This document shows positions 1 through 9,461 of a stretch of 64,000 nucleotides of DNA, in pieces (position 1 is the stretch's first letter; the number at the start of each line of letters is the position of its first letter). The position numbers were made by a program, and so were the translations under genes. The stretch comes from Burkholderiales bacterium (lineage in GTDB: Bacteria > Pseudomonadota > Gammaproteobacteria > Burkholderiales > SG8-39), in the NCBI GenBank assembly GCA_027493935.1, contig JAOSJV010000001.1, positions 2,441,157-2,505,156 on the forward strand, written 5' to 3'. The notes below the pieces were generated by a model. It was not told where the DNA came from and did not search any database. It saw only the letters and a list, made by a program, of their open reading frames with translations.

Positions 1-1065
1 GCAGGCAAGCGCTACCGCATCGCGGTCATCCCCGGCGACGGCATCGGGAAGGAGGTCGTGCCCGAAGGCATCCGCGTGCTCGAGGCGGCCGGCCGCGCCT
101 TCGACATCGAGTTCGCCTGGGACGAGTACCCCTGGAGCTGCGAGTACCGCGCGAAGCACGGCCGCATGATGCCGCAGGACGCGCTCGCAACGATCCGCAG
201 CCACGACGCGATCTTCTTCGGTGCCTGCGGGTTCCCCGGCGTGCCCGACCACGTGTCGCTGTGGGAGATGCTGATCCCGATGCGGCGCGAGTTCGATCTC
301 TACGTGAACCTGCGGCCGGTGCGGCTGATGCCCGGGATCGCGTCGCCGCTCGCCGGCCGCAAGGTGGGCGACATCGACTTCTACGTCGTGCGCGAGAATA
401 CCGAGGGCGAGTACTCGTCGATCGGCGGACGCATCTTCGGCGGCACCGAGCGCGAGGCCGTGGTCCAGCAGAGCACCTTCACCCGATTCGGCACCGATCG
501 CATCCTGCGCTACGCCTTCGAGCTCGCGGCGGGCCGGCCGGAGAGGCATCTCACCTCGGCCACCAAGTCGAACGGCATCATGATCACGATGCCGTACTGG
601 GACGAGCGTTTCGCCGCGATGGCGCGCGAGTATCCGGACGTGCGCACCGACCAGTTCCACATCGACATCCTCACCGCGCACTTCGTCCAGCACCCCGACT
701 GGTTCGACGTGGTGGTCGCCTCGAACCTCTTCGGCGACATCCTCTCCGACCTCGGACCGGCGTGCACCGGCACGATCGGCATCGCGCCATCGGGCAACAT
801 CAACCCGGAGCGCCACTTCCCGTCGCTCTTCGAGCCGGTGCACGGCTCGGCGCCGGACATCTACGGCAAGAAGATCGCGAATCCGATCGGCCAGATCTGG
901 TCGGGCGCGATGATGATGGAGCACCTCGGGCACGCGGATGCGGCCGCGGCGATCGTGCGCGCGGTCGAGGTCGTGCTCGCCGAAGGTCCGCGCACGCGCG
1001 ACATCGGCGGCAGTGCCTCCACCGAGGAAGTCGGCACGGCGATCGCCGCGGCGGTTTGCGGGTGA
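1..1065 (+). CDS. Tartrate/D-malate dehydrogenase family protein (5' end outside window)
   Basis: NAD- and divalent-metal-dependent beta-decarboxylating dehydrogenase of the isocitrate/isopropylmalate dehydrogenase superfamily. The frame is open from base 1 and begins inside the N-terminal nucleotide-fold motif IAVIPGDGIGKEVV, so the start codon lies upstream. The signature VRENTEGEYSSIGGRIF and the metal-binding segment SNLFGDILSDLGP are visible, followed by the C-terminal FEPVHGSAPDI block. The VRENTEGEYS wording favours tartrate dehydrogenase/D-malate dehydrogenase over LeuB; this is a family-level judgement, and the substrate (tartrate, D-malate or related 2-hydroxy acids) cannot be fixed from sequence. 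It ends 16 bases before the converging gene at 1081. Confidence 0.85.
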   Translation, partial: AGKRYRIAVIPGDGIGKEVVPEGIRVLEAAGRAFDIEFAWDEYPWSCEYRAKHGRMMPQDALATIRSHDAIFFGACGFPGVPDHVSLWEMLIPMRREFDLYVNLRPVRLMPGIASPLAGRKVGDIDFYVVRENTEGEYSSIGGRIFGGTEREAVVQQSTFTRFGTDRILRYAFELAAGRPERHLTSATKSNGIMITMPYWDERFAAMAREYPDVRTDQFHIDILTAHFVQHPDWFDVVVASNLFGDILSDLGPACTGTIGIAPSGNINPERHFPSLFEPVHGSAPDIYGKKIANPIGQIWSGAMMMEHLGHADAAAAIVRAVEVVLAEGPRTRDIGGSASTEEVGTAIAAAVCG

Positions 1066-1080
1066 AGCGGCGTCGCGCGC

Positions 1081-1804
1081 TCAGGCTGCCCGGTACTCGA
1101 TCAGCTCGTAGGTGTCGCGCAGGAGCGGGTTGAGCCCCCTCGGCGTGGGACAAGACCGTCAGCCGGACGTAGCGCTTGACTTGCGGCGCGTACCACGCCG
1201 CGAGATCCAGCCGGGTCGGATCGATCGCGTCGTCCATCTGGCCGCGCAGGAACGGCCGGCGGGCGAGCACGTTCACCCGCATTGCGTCGAACGTTCCCGC
1301 CGGGACCGTGACCCGTTCGCGCACGCCGAAGCGGGCCGTTGCGCTCCATTCAGTGCCCCACTGCGCCGCGCGCATCGCCACCGGCGCGCTGCCGGACTGC
1401 GGCACGGCGAACGCCTGCAGGTAAGGCGAGAGCTCGACGACGTCGAGGCCGCCCGCGGTGCGCGAAGCCACTTCCAGGCGAGCGCTGAACTCGTGCTCGA
1501 CCCCGGCAGAGTCGCCGTCGGCGCGCACCGAGACGGCGTCGCGCACGGCGCCGCCCTTGACCGCCGTCACCCGCATGGCCACGTTTCGCGGCGCCACGTT
1601 CCTCCATCCGCTCCGATACGCGTAGCGCCACGTGTCGCCGACGCGCGGCGCGAGCGCGGCGTCGGCACGCTGCGCCATCGCCGCACGCGGCGCCACCAGC
1701 GCGGCGGCGAGCCCGGGCAGTAAGGCTCCGGCGCCGGCCAGCATCAGTCTGCGGCGCCGCGCATCGGCGGGCGCTGCGCCGGCTTCGAGGAAGGGTGAGA
1801 TCAT
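1081..1804 (-). CDS. Secreted/Tat-type uncharacterised protein, frame broken by one base
   Basis: The N-terminus carries an Arg-rich stretch (ARRRRLMLAGAG) followed by a hydrophobic segment and an Ala-x-Ala-like site, which suggests a Tat or Sec signal peptide. The mature part has a beta-rich look (GDTWRYAYRSGWRN, VTVPAGTFDAMRV) but I do not recognise a named family. The frame runs past the natural end. Removing one G from the five-base run at 1135-1139 gives a sensible terminus, LNPLLRDTYELIEYRAA then stop at 1081. This is therefore probably an intact gene of about 240 residues with a homopolymer error. ATG at 1804 is preferred to the upstream GTG at 1810. Confidence 0.55.
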
Positions 1805-1983
1805 CTGCACGTCCTTTCACGTCGACGCGAAAATTGTATCCGGACCGGCGCGTTCCCGCCCTCTATCCGGCCGCCGCACGCACCCCGGCAGCCACCGTTC
1901 GCTACAATGCGGGACTTGCGGTTCGAATCGTGCGCCGCGCGGCAGCCCAGCCGCTGCGCGACCGCTGCACCCAGGGGGAAGCC

Positions 1984-3495
1984 ATGAACATCGCCGAACA
2001 CGTCGAGCGCGCCGCCCGGCGCGATCCGGACCACGCCGCGATCGTCTTCGAGGGCACCCCGGTCAGCTACGGCGTGCTCGACATGTGCGCCTCGGCGCTC
2101 GCCGACTCGCTGCGCAAGCACGGCGTGCAGCGCGGCGACCGCGTCGCCCTCTACCTGCCGAACATCCCGGCTTTCCCGCTCGCCTACGTCGCGGCGCAGA
2201 AAGTCGGTGCGATCGCGGTGTCGATCAACTCGATCTTCAAGTCCGACGAGGTCCGCTACATCGTCAACGACGCGCGCGCCAAGGTGGTGTTCACGACCGC
2301 GGAGCTCCTGCCCAACCTGCCGCGGCCCGAGTGTCCCTCGGTCGAGCACACGGTTCTCTGCGAGGGGCGCGAGCCCGACGAGATCACCCTCGACGACTGG
2401 CTGTCGATGGGCTCGCCCGCGTTCCGCGCGAACAACATGCAACCGGACGACCCGGCCGTCCTGCTCTATTCCTCGGGCACGACCGGTTTCCCGAAGGGGG
2501 TCACCCTCACCCACAACAACATCGTCACCAACATCCGCACCGCCGCGAAGTACTCCGGCTACCGGCGCGACGACCGCCTTGCCTGCTTCCTGCCGCTCTT
2601 TCACGTCTTCGGGCAGAACTACATCATGAACGGCTGCTTCGAGGCAGGCGCGACGCTCGCGCTCTTCCGCCGCTTCGTGCCCGATCAGGTGCTCGACGCC
2701 GTGCACCGCCAGAAGATCACCCTGTTCTTCGCCGTGCCGACGATCTACATCACGCTGCTCGGCATGGACCTCGCGAAGTACGACCTCTCCTCGATCCGCT
2801 ACGACTTCTCCGCCGCGGCAACCATGCCGCAGGAGATCTCGCGGCGCTGGACCGAGCGCTTCGGGCGGCCGATCTACGAGGGCTACGGGCTCACCGAGTG
2901 TTCGCCGTTCGCCGCCTACAACCACCTCACGAAGCACAAGTTCGGCTCGGTCGGCACCGCGGTGGAGGGCTTCGAGCTCAAGATCTTCGACGACAACGAC
3001 CAGGAGGCGCCGCGCGGCGAATGGGGCGAGATCGTGATCCGCGGGCCCGGGGTGATGAAAGGATACTGGGGCAAGCCGGAGGACACCGACCGCGCCCTGC
3101 GCGGCGGCTGGCTGCATTCCGGCGACGTCGGCCGCATGGACGAGGAAGGGTACGTCTACATCGTCGACCGCGTGAAGGACATGATCAACGTCTCCGGCTT
3201 CAAGGTGTGGCCGGCCGAGGTCGAGCACGTGCTCTACCGTCATCCGGCGGTGAAGGAGGTCGCGGTCTACGGCGCGCCCGACCCGGTCAAGGGCGAGCAG
3301 GTGCGAGTTGCGCTGGTGCCCAGGGAGGGCAAGCGCGTCACGCCCGAGGAGATCGTCCAGTACTGCCGCGACCATCTCGCGGTGTACAAGGCACCCGAGC
3401 GGGTCGACGTCGTGACCGAGCTCCCGAAGAGCGCCACGGGCAAGATCCTCAAGCGCGTGCTGCGCGACCAGGCGGCCGCCGCGGGCGGCGCCTGA
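1984..3495 (+). CDS. Acyl-CoA synthetase (AMP-forming), long-chain fatty-acid-CoA ligase type
   Basis: ANL-superfamily adenylating enzyme that would activate a carboxylic acid to acyl-AMP and then to the CoA thioester. ATG 1984 follows a GGGGGA ribosome-binding site; the frame is open further upstream but without a good start. The 503-residue length is normal. Visible motifs are the P-loop LLYSSGTTGFPKGVT, the A5 motif YEGYGLTECSPF, the A8 region GGWLHSGDVGRMDEEGYVYI with DRVKDMINVSG, and the catalytic lysine in KSATGKILKR near the C-terminus. The chain length or ring type of the substrate cannot be read from sequence. The permease gene at 3551 follows 55 bases downstream. Confidence 0.85.
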   Translation: MNIAEHVERAARRDPDHAAIVFEGTPVSYGVLDMCASALADSLRKHGVQRGDRVALYLPNIPAFPLAYVAAQKVGAIAVSINSIFKSDEVRYIVNDARAKVVFTTAELLPNLPRPECPSVEHTVLCEGREPDEITLDDWLSMGSPAFRANNMQPDDPAVLLYSSGTTGFPKGVTLTHNNIVTNIRTAAKYSGYRRDDRLACFLPLFHVFGQNYIMNGCFEAGATLALFRRFVPDQVLDAVHRQKITLFFAVPTIYITLLGMDLAKYDLSSIRYDFSAAATMPQEISRRWTERFGRPIYEGYGLTECSPFAAYNHLTKHKFGSVGTAVEGFELKIFDDNDQEAPRGEWGEIVIRGPGVMKGYWGKPEDTDRALRGGWLHSGDVGRMDEEGYVYIVDRVKDMINVSGFKVWPAEVEHVLYRHPAVKEVAVYGAPDPVKGEQVRVALVPREGKRVTPEEIVQYCRDHLAVYKAPERVDVVTELPKSATGKILKRVLRDQAAAAGGA

Positions 3496-3550
3496 GCGGC
3501 GAGCGCCGGCCCCCGCATCCGAATCCATCCCGCGAGACGGCGCTGGCGGA

Positions 3551-4315
3551 TTGCTCGCAAGCCTGATCGACAACCCCTGGTTCTACGCGGCCGCGATCCC
3601 CGCGGTCGCGCTGAGCGGGATCGCCAAGGGCGCCTTCGGCGGCGGCATGGGCGGCTTCGCGGTGCCGCTGCTGGCCCTCACCGTGGCGCCGACGCAGGCC
3701 GCCGCGATCATGCTGCCGATCCTGATGCTGATGGACGCGCTCGGGCTCTACGCCTACTGGGGCAAGTGGGACAAGCGGGTGATGCGGGTCATCCTGCCGG
3801 CGGGGCTCTTCGGCGTCGTGCTCGGCTGGCTCACGTTCCGGTTCCTCGCCGACTACTGGCTGCGCATCCTGCTCGGCGTGATCTCGATCGGCTTCGTCCT
3901 CTACAGCGTGCTGCCGCACACGCCCCGGCTCACGCGGCCGAGCGACGCGAAGGGCAGGTTCTGGGCCGCGCTCGCCGGGCTGACGAGCTTCATCGCCCAC
4001 GCGGGCGGCCCGCCGCTCAACGTGTACGTCCTGCCGCTGCGCCTGGAGACGCTTCCCTTCGCGGCGACGTTCCTCGTCTTCTTCGCGGCCGTCAATGCGG
4101 CGAAGGTGCTGCCCTACCTCGCGCTGGGGCTGTTCGACGCCACCAACGTCGCGACCTCGGCCGTGCTCGCGCCAGCGGGCGCGCTCGGCATCTGGCTCGG
4201 CATCTGGCTGCGCACCCGCCTGAGCCGCGCGGCGTTCTTCCGTATCATCTACGCGGCGATGTTCGCCACCGGCTGCAAGCTGCTGTACGACGGCCTGCGC
4301 GAGGCGCTCGCCTGA
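3551..4315 (+). CDS. TauE/SafE family membrane permease
   Basis: Integral membrane protein of 254 residues with about seven or eight hydrophobic segments. The family signature of an early Gly-rich helix (GIAKGAFGGGMGGFAVPLL) and a second-repeat glycine/proline motif (FIAHAGGPPLNVYVLP) is present. Members export sulfite, sulfoacetate or other organic anions; the substrate here is unknown. The start is a TTG at 3551, chosen because the first residues run straight into the first membrane segment and no ATG lies upstream in frame. It converges on the HIT gene with only 5 bases between the stop codons and no obvious hairpin. Confidence 0.8.
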   Translation: MLASLIDNPWFYAAAIPAVALSGIAKGAFGGGMGGFAVPLLALTVAPTQAAAIMLPILMLMDALGLYAYWGKWDKRVMRVILPAGLFGVVLGWLTFRFLADYWLRILLGVISIGFVLYSVLPHTPRLTRPSDAKGRFWAALAGLTSFIAHAGGPPLNVYVLPLRLETLPFAATFLVFFAAVNAAKVLPYLALGLFDATNVATSAVLAPAGALGIWLGIWLRTRLSRAAFFRIIYAAMFATGCKLLYDGLREALA

Positions 4316-4320
4316 GCGCG

Positions 4321-4725
4321 CTACACCCGGATCCGCGCGGCGAGCTCGCGGAGCGTGTCGAGGCCCGGCTCCTTGCGCGGCCAGACGAGCCCGACGCCGT
4401 CGTCCTTGTGCCGCGGCAGGACGTGCAGGTGCAGGTGCGGCACGGTCTGCCAGCCGGCCGGCCGGTTCGCCTGCAGCACCGTGACGCCCTCGGCGCCGAA
4501 CGCCGCCTCCACCGCGCGCGCGATCCTGCGTGCGGCGACCATCAGCGCGGCGGCAGAAGCGTCGTCCGCGTCCATCAGCGTCTCGAACGGCTGCTTCGTC
4601 GCGACGATCACGTGCCCGGGATTCACCTGCCCGGCGTCCATGAAGGCGAACACGTGCGCGTCCTCGTACACCTTGGCGCACGGGATCTCCCCGGCGATGA
4701 TCCGGCTGAAGACGGTGTCGGCCAT
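4321..4725 (-). CDS. HIT family hydrolase
   Basis: Small cytoplasmic histidine-triad nucleotide phosphoramidase/hydrolase of 134 residues. The active-site triad HLHLHVLPR is near residue 98, and the N-terminal block FSRIIAGEIPCAKVYEDAHV is typical of the HINT branch. Length and both motifs are complete. It sits head to tail upstream of nothing obvious on the minus strand; the MFS gene at 4770 is separated by about 45 bases and shares its direction. The likely role is cleavage of AMP-lysine or other aminoacyl-AMP adducts, by analogy with the family. Confidence 0.85.
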   Translation of the reverse strand: MADTVFSRIIAGEIPCAKVYEDAHVFAFMDAGQVNPGHVIVATKQPFETLMDADDASAAALMVAARRIARAVEAAFGAEGVTVLQANRPAGWQTVPHLHLHVLPRHKDDGVGLVWPRKEPGLDTLRELAARIRV

Positions 4726-4769
4726 GCCTGCCCCCCTGCTCGGGTGAACGCAGCGATTCTACGCCCGGC

Positions 4770-5953
4770 TCAGCGCCGCTCCAGCCCCCGCAGCAGGAAG
4801 ATCCCGATCACCAGCAGCGCCGCGGCCAGCGCGGACGGCGCGGCGAACCCGCCGGTTGCCTCGGCAATGCGTCCAGCGACCGCCGGCCCGAGCAGCTGAC
4901 CGAGCCCGAACGAAGCGGTCAGGAGCCCCATTGCGCGGCCCTGGTTCGCGCCGCCCCGCTGGCGCGCCGCCGCGAGGCCGAGCGCGGTGATCCCGACGAA
5001 CGTGCCGCCGAGCAGTCCGCCGCCGATCACCACCGCCACCGGACCCGTCGTGACGCCCGCGAGCAGAACGCCTGCCGCCTCCACTGCGTAGGCAAGGCGC
5101 AGCGCGGGAAGCAGCCCGAAGCGCTGCGCGATGCGCTGCCACACGACCACCGACACCGCCGCGCACGATCCGACGACGATCCAGGTGACCGGCTCCACGA
5201 TCGCCGCGTGCTCGAGCTTGCGGGCGATCGCGACGATGAAGGTCGCCGTGACGACGTAGCCGAAGCCGAACAGGCCGTAGGCCACGATGAGCCGTCGCAT
5301 TGCGCCTTGCGCCGGTGCACTGAGCGCCTCGGCGCGGCTCGCCGGCGCGGCGGCGTGCGCGTGGGTCCGCAGCGGCAGGCGTCCCATCACGCGCCACGCG
5401 GCGCCGAGCAGCAGTGCTGCGCCGAGGCCGAGCGCCCCCACTGGCCGAACATCGACACGCCCGCAAGCCGCGCGCACTCGAGCACCGCGACCGACCCGAC
5501 GATGCCGAGCCCGACACCAGCGAAGTGCAGCGCCCCGAGCTGCGCGCGCCCCTGCATGGTGATGTGCTCGACGACCGCGGCCGTGCCGAGGACGAGGCAG
5601 AATGCGCTGGCGACGCCGGACGCGAACCGGATCGAGAGCCACGCGGCAAACGACACCACGACCGCGCCGGCCGCGGTCGATGCCGCGCTCGCGAGCATGC
5701 CCGCCGCGAGCCACAGACGCCGCTCGGGCCGGTGCGCGAGGGTCGCGGCGACGAGCGCCCCGATCATGTAACCCAGGAAGTTCGCGGCGGCGACGTCGCC
5801 CGCCTGCGACACCGACCAGCCGAGCGTCTCCTGCAATGGCGGCAGCAGCGGCGTGTAGGCGAAGCGGCCGATGCCCATCGCCGCGGCCATCATCAGCGCG
5901 CCGGCGAGCGCGACGGCAGTCGGCGCGGGAGGCGCGGCGCTGCGGTGCTGCAT
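4770..5953 (-). CDS. YbfB/YjiJ family MFS transporter, frame broken by one base
   Basis: Major-facilitator permease of about 395 residues in twelve hydrophobic segments. The N-terminal half (start at 5953, with MAAAMGIGRFAYTPLLPPLQ and GYMIGALVAATLAHR) and the C-terminal half (ALGLGAALLLGAAWR through to the end at 4770) lie in different frames. They join at a run of five C at 5435-5439, where losing one base restores GQWG followed by ALGLGAALLLG. I read this as one intact gene with a homopolymer error. YbfB/YjiJ proteins are poorly characterised exporters; the substrate is unknown. Confidence 0.7.
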
Positions 5954-6046
5954 CTGCGATCGCCTACCGAGCGCGTCGCCCGGCGCCGCACGCGCTCGCC
6001 TCGCCGCGGGGGGCCATGCGGCGGCATTCCGGCACCAGACCGCGCC

Positions 6047-6565
6047 TCACAGAACCTTGTTCATGTGCACCGACACCGCCGTGAAGCCGAGCTTGCGGTA
6101 GAGCGCGAGCGCGCCGGCGTTCGGCGCGAAGACGTTGAGCGCCAGGATCCGGCAGCGCGCGGCGCGCGCGGCCTGTTCGACGAGCCCGAGCGCTGCGGCG
6201 GCGTAGCCGCGCCGCCGGTGCTGCGGGAAAATGGTCATGTTGTACAGGAACGCCTCGCGGCTGGCCGTGTCCAGGAAGAACCAGACGCCGCCCACCGGCT
6301 CCTCGCCCGCGGCGATCCACGCGATCGTGTGCCCGGCACCGACCTTGCCGCCGGGCAAGAGCTGCGCATGCTGCGCGCGCGCCGCCTGCTCCGCCTCCGC
6401 GCTGGAGAGGTGGTCGGCCGTCGCCCGCTCGGCGATGTAGGACGGCAGCACGGTCTCGAGGAAATCCGCGACCTCGGTCTCGGTCATCGCCACGAGCCGC
6501 ACGCCCGCCGCGCCGCTGGTCGCGGCGGGCGTCGGAGCCGGGACGGAATCGGCGCGCGCCATCAC
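6047..6565 (-). CDS. GNAT family N-acetyltransferase
   Basis: Acetyl-CoA-dependent acyltransferase of 172 residues. The acetyl-CoA pyrophosphate-binding motif A is visible as FPQHRRRGYAAAALG, and the C-terminal motif B region NAGALALYRKLGFTAV is typical of the fold. Its start codon overlaps the stop of the MDR reductase upstream (6562-6565, ATGA overlap), so the two are almost certainly translated from one message. The first 25 residues are Ala/Pro-rich and the true start may be the internal methionine in VAMTETEV. The acetyl acceptor is unknown. Confidence 0.8.
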   Translation of the reverse strand: MMARADSVPAPTPAATSGAAGVRLVAMTETEVADFLETVLPSYIAERATADHLSSAEAEQAARAQHAQLLPGGKVGAGHTIAWIAAGEEPVGGVWFFLDTASREAFLYNMTIFPQHRRRGYAAAALGLVEQAARAARCRILALNVFAPNAGALALYRKLGFTAVSVHMNKVL

Positions 6566-7584
6566 GCCTCCGGCGCGATCTGGATCAGGCGCTTGCCCAG
6601 GTTCTCGCCGCGGTAGAGCCCGGCGATCGCCCCGGGCGCATGCTCGATGCCCTGGAGAATGTCCTCGCGGTAGCGGAGCTTACCGCTGCGAACCCAACCG
6701 GCGAGCGCCGCACGCGCCTCGTCGTAGCGCGCCGCGTAATCGAAGATGACGAAGCCTTGCATGCGCGCGCGCTTCACCAGCAGATGCCGCTCGACGCGCG
6801 GTGCCTGCGGCGGCGGGTCCCAGCGTGCCACCGACGCCGTTCCGCAGATCACCATCCGCGCGCCGACGTTGAGCTGCGCGTGCACAGCGTCGCTGATCGG
6901 CCCGGCGGTGTTGTCGAAGTACACGTCGACGCCGCCGGGGCAGGCTGCCGCGAGCGCCGCGGCGAGATCACCGTGTTTGTAGTCGATCGCGGCGTCGTAG
7001 CCGAACTCGTCGCGGCACAGGTGCACCTTCGCCGCCCCGCCCGCGATGCCCACGGTGCGGCAGCCCTTCAGCTTCGCGATCTGGCCCACGCACGAGCCGA
7101 CCGCCCCGGCCGCGGTCGACACCACGACCGTCTCGCCCGCCTGCGGCCGGCCGATCTCGAGCAGGCCGAAATACGCGGTGATGCCGTTCAGTCCGAGCAC
7201 GCCGAGCGCGGTGGTCATGGGCAGATCGGTCTGGGCCACCTTGCGCTCGATGGTCGCCGCGTCGACCAGCGCGTAGTCCTGCCAGCCGAACAGGCCGGTG
7301 ACGATCTCGCCGGGTCGGTAGTCCGGGTGGCGCGAAGCCGCCACGCGCCCGACCGCGAACGAGCGCATCACGCCGCCGATCGCCACCGGCTCGGCGTAGT
7401 TCGCGACCGCGTTCACCCAGCCGCGCATCGCCGGATCGACCGAGAGGTAGACGTTGCGCACGAGGATCTGCCCGGGCGCGGGCGACGGCACGGGCTGCGC
7501 CACGAGCGCGAAGTGCTCGGCCTGCGGAATGCCGTCCGGGCGCGCCCTGAGCAGCACCTGGCGGTTCACGGCCGACTCCGACAT
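6562..7584 (-). CDS. MDR-superfamily NADP-dependent oxidoreductase, zinc-independent
   Basis: Medium-chain dehydrogenase/reductase of 340 residues resembling leukotriene-B4 dehydrogenase/CurA-type alkenal or enone reductases. The N-terminal domain contains NVYLSVDPAMRGWVN, and the cofactor-binding domain has VVVSTAAGAVGSCVGQIAKL and a GIAGG turn. There are no structural-zinc cysteines, consistent with the subfamily. It is complete and starts at ATG 7584. It forms a two-gene unit with the acetyltransferase (4-base overlap). The natural substrate is probably an alpha,beta-unsaturated carbonyl, by family analogy only. Confidence 0.85.
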   Translation of the reverse strand: MSESAVNRQVLLRARPDGIPQAEHFALVAQPVPSPAPGQILVRNVYLSVDPAMRGWVNAVANYAEPVAIGGVMRSFAVGRVAASRHPDYRPGEIVTGLFGWQDYALVDAATIERKVAQTDLPMTTALGVLGLNGITAYFGLLEIGRPQAGETVVVSTAAGAVGSCVGQIAKLKGCRTVGIAGGAAKVHLCRDEFGYDAAIDYKHGDLAAALAAACPGGVDVYFDNTAGPISDAVHAQLNVGARMVICGTASVARWDPPPQAPRVERHLLVKRARMQGFVIFDYAARYDEARAALAGWVRSGKLRYREDILQGIEHAPGAIAGLYRGENLGKRLIQIAPEA

Positions 7585-8172
7585 CCGCTTCTCCCGGTCT
7601 CGGGGACGCCCGCCGCCCCACGCGCAGCCCGAGCGCGACCATCGCCATCCCCGCGGCGGCGGCGGCCGCCAGTGCGATCATATCCCACCGCTTGCGGCGG
7701 ATTGCGTCGATCGCCCATCGCCAGCGGAGCGCGGACGCGACGCGAGCGGTCCGTCGCACGCAGAGGCGTTTCGCGCGATCGGGCGCGGCGCGCACGCCGC
7801 GAACCACCCGGGCGACGTACCGCCACGCCCGCGCTGCGACGCGCGCGAGCAAAGCCGCGGCGCGCACGCCGCGGCTCCCGCTGCCCGGACTTGCGCCGAG
7901 CGTGCGCGATCAGTGGGGTTCGTCCCACGCTTCGGCGGGGCACCCCGAGATCGGCGCCGCGCGCGGCTGCGGCGGCGGGCGCGGCGGCACCACGCTCGGC
8001 GATCCCGGTGACGCAGATCAAGTAAATGCGCGTCGCGCAGCGCTAGCCTCGCGTGGGTGCCGGCGCGCGCTCAGCGCGACGCCGGCCGTGCCGGTCGCGA
8101 CGACCGGCGCTCGGGCGGCAGGCTGCGGATGGGCATCCCGCGCCCGGACCAGGCGATCAGGAGGAAAGGCCG
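7585..8172. other. 588-base gap between divergent operons, no gene supported
   Basis: Very GC-rich, arginine/alanine-coding in every frame. A short minus-strand stretch at about 7600-7720 would encode a hydrophobic segment (MIALAAAAAAGMAMVALGL) but it overlaps the MDR start and has no homology that I recognise. I therefore leave it uncalled. The gap presumably holds the promoters of the minus-strand MDR/GNAT pair and of the plus-strand corrinoid operon. A good ribosome-binding site (AGGAGGAAAGG) lies directly before 8173. Confidence 0.5.
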
Positions 8173-9420
8173 ATGGACGAGGGCAACGCCGCGGCGAGCG
8201 AGCGCTACGAGACGCGCCGGCGCCGGCTGCTCGACCAGGTTGCGCTCAGAGAGACCGATCGTACGCCGTTCGTCTTCGCGACACGCTTCTGGGCGGCGGC
8301 CTATGCCGGCATCACCTACGAGGAGCAGATGTACGACGCGGAGAAGTCCGCCGCCGCATTCGAGAAGGCCCTGCGCCTGCTCGAGCCCGACGGCTACACG
8401 CCTTCGCTCTACATCTACGGGCCGACGCTCTCGGCGCTCGACTACCGGCTCATGCAGTGGCCGGGGCATGGCACCGACCCCAATGCCACCTTCCAGTACC
8501 TCGACCGCGAGTACATGGCGGCGAAGGACTACGACGAGTATCTCTTCGACCCCACCGGGTACTGCCTGCGTCACTACCTGCCCAAGGTGGCCGGCGCCTT
8601 CGAGGGGCTCGCCCGCATGCCGGACTTCGCCTCGCTCTCGGAGTGGCGGTTCGTCGGCGCGATGCGCGCGTTCGGCCGGCCCGAGCTGCGCGCGAGCCTG
8701 CTGCGGCTGCTCGAAGCAGGCGAGCGCGCCGAGGAGGCCGCGCAGAAGAGCGCCGCGTTCGTGAAGCGCATGGCCTCGCTCGGCTTTCCCTCGGTGGGCG
8801 GCGGGTTCTGCAAGGCGCCGTATGACCACATCAGCGACTTCCTGCGCGGCTCGAAGGGCTGCATGCTCGACCTCTTTCGCAACCGCGACAAGCTGCTCGA
8901 GGCGATCGACAAGGTGAGCGAGCTTCTCATGCGTGGCGTGGTGGAGGAGACGCGCGCCGGCGGCACGCCCTACGTCTTCATTCCGCTGCACTGGGGGCTC
9001 GACGGGTTCATGTCGCCCGAGCACTTCCGCACCTTCTACTGGCCGGGCCTGCGCAAGGTGCTGCTGCGCCTGATCGAGCACGAGCTGATCCCGGTGGTGC
9101 TATGGGAGGGCGACTGCACCTCGCGTCTGGAGCAGATCGGCGATATCCCGCGCGGCAAGGCGGTGTACTGGTTCGAGCGGACCGACCTCGTGCGCGCGAA
9201 GGAGGTGCTCGGCGACACGGTGTGCTTGCGCGGCAACGTACCGACCTCGATGCTGGTCGCCGGCACGCCCGACGAGATCGACGCCTACTGCCGGATGCTG
9301 ATCACCAAGGTGGGCAAGGGCGGCGGCTTCATCCTCGACGGCGCGGCGAGCGTTCCGGACGAGGCGCGCACCGAGAACGTTCTGGCGATGGCGCGCTCGG
9401 TGCACAAGTACGCGAACTGA
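8173..9420 (+). CDS. Uroporphyrinogen decarboxylase-fold methyltransferase (MT1 of a corrinoid system)
   Basis: Member of the URO-D/MtaA family, here probably the substrate:corrinoid methyltransferase that demethylates the growth substrate onto the corrinoid protein encoded next door. ATG 8173 is preceded by AGGAGGAAAGG; an in-frame upstream extension lacks such a site. The 415-residue protein ends with the fold's GGFILDGAASVPDEA. Candidate metal-ligand positions are the histidine in PLHWGLDGFM and the cysteine in WEGDCTSRLEQI, matching the His/Cys spacing used by zinc-dependent family members. The neighbours (corrinoid protein, activator, pterin methyltransferase) rule out a haem role. The substrate (aryl methyl ether, methylamine or other) is not inferable. 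Confidence 0.8.
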   Translation: MDEGNAAASERYETRRRRLLDQVALRETDRTPFVFATRFWAAAYAGITYEEQMYDAEKSAAAFEKALRLLEPDGYTPSLYIYGPTLSALDYRLMQWPGHGTDPNATFQYLDREYMAAKDYDEYLFDPTGYCLRHYLPKVAGAFEGLARMPDFASLSEWRFVGAMRAFGRPELRASLLRLLEAGERAEEAAQKSAAFVKRMASLGFPSVGGGFCKAPYDHISDFLRGSKGCMLDLFRNRDKLLEAIDKVSELLMRGVVEETRAGGTPYVFIPLHWGLDGFMSPEHFRTFYWPGLRKVLLRLIEHELIPVVLWEGDCTSRLEQIGDIPRGKAVYWFERTDLVRAKEVLGDTVCLRGNVPTSMLVAGTPDEIDAYCRMLITKVGKGGGFILDGAASVPDEARTENVLAMARSVHKYAN

Positions 9421-9461
9421 CGCCGCGCGGCGCCGCGGCGTCCCCGGCCGGGAGGAAGACG

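Noticed and set aside
1632..3566. Long plus-strand frame overlapping the acyl-CoA ligase
   Set aside because: Arg/Pro-rich shadow of the ligase in another frame; the real gene has all ANL motifs.
7566..8021. 151-codon minus-strand ORF upstream of the MDR gene
   Set aside because: Arg/Gly/Ala low complexity, no ribosome-binding site, overlaps the MDR start.
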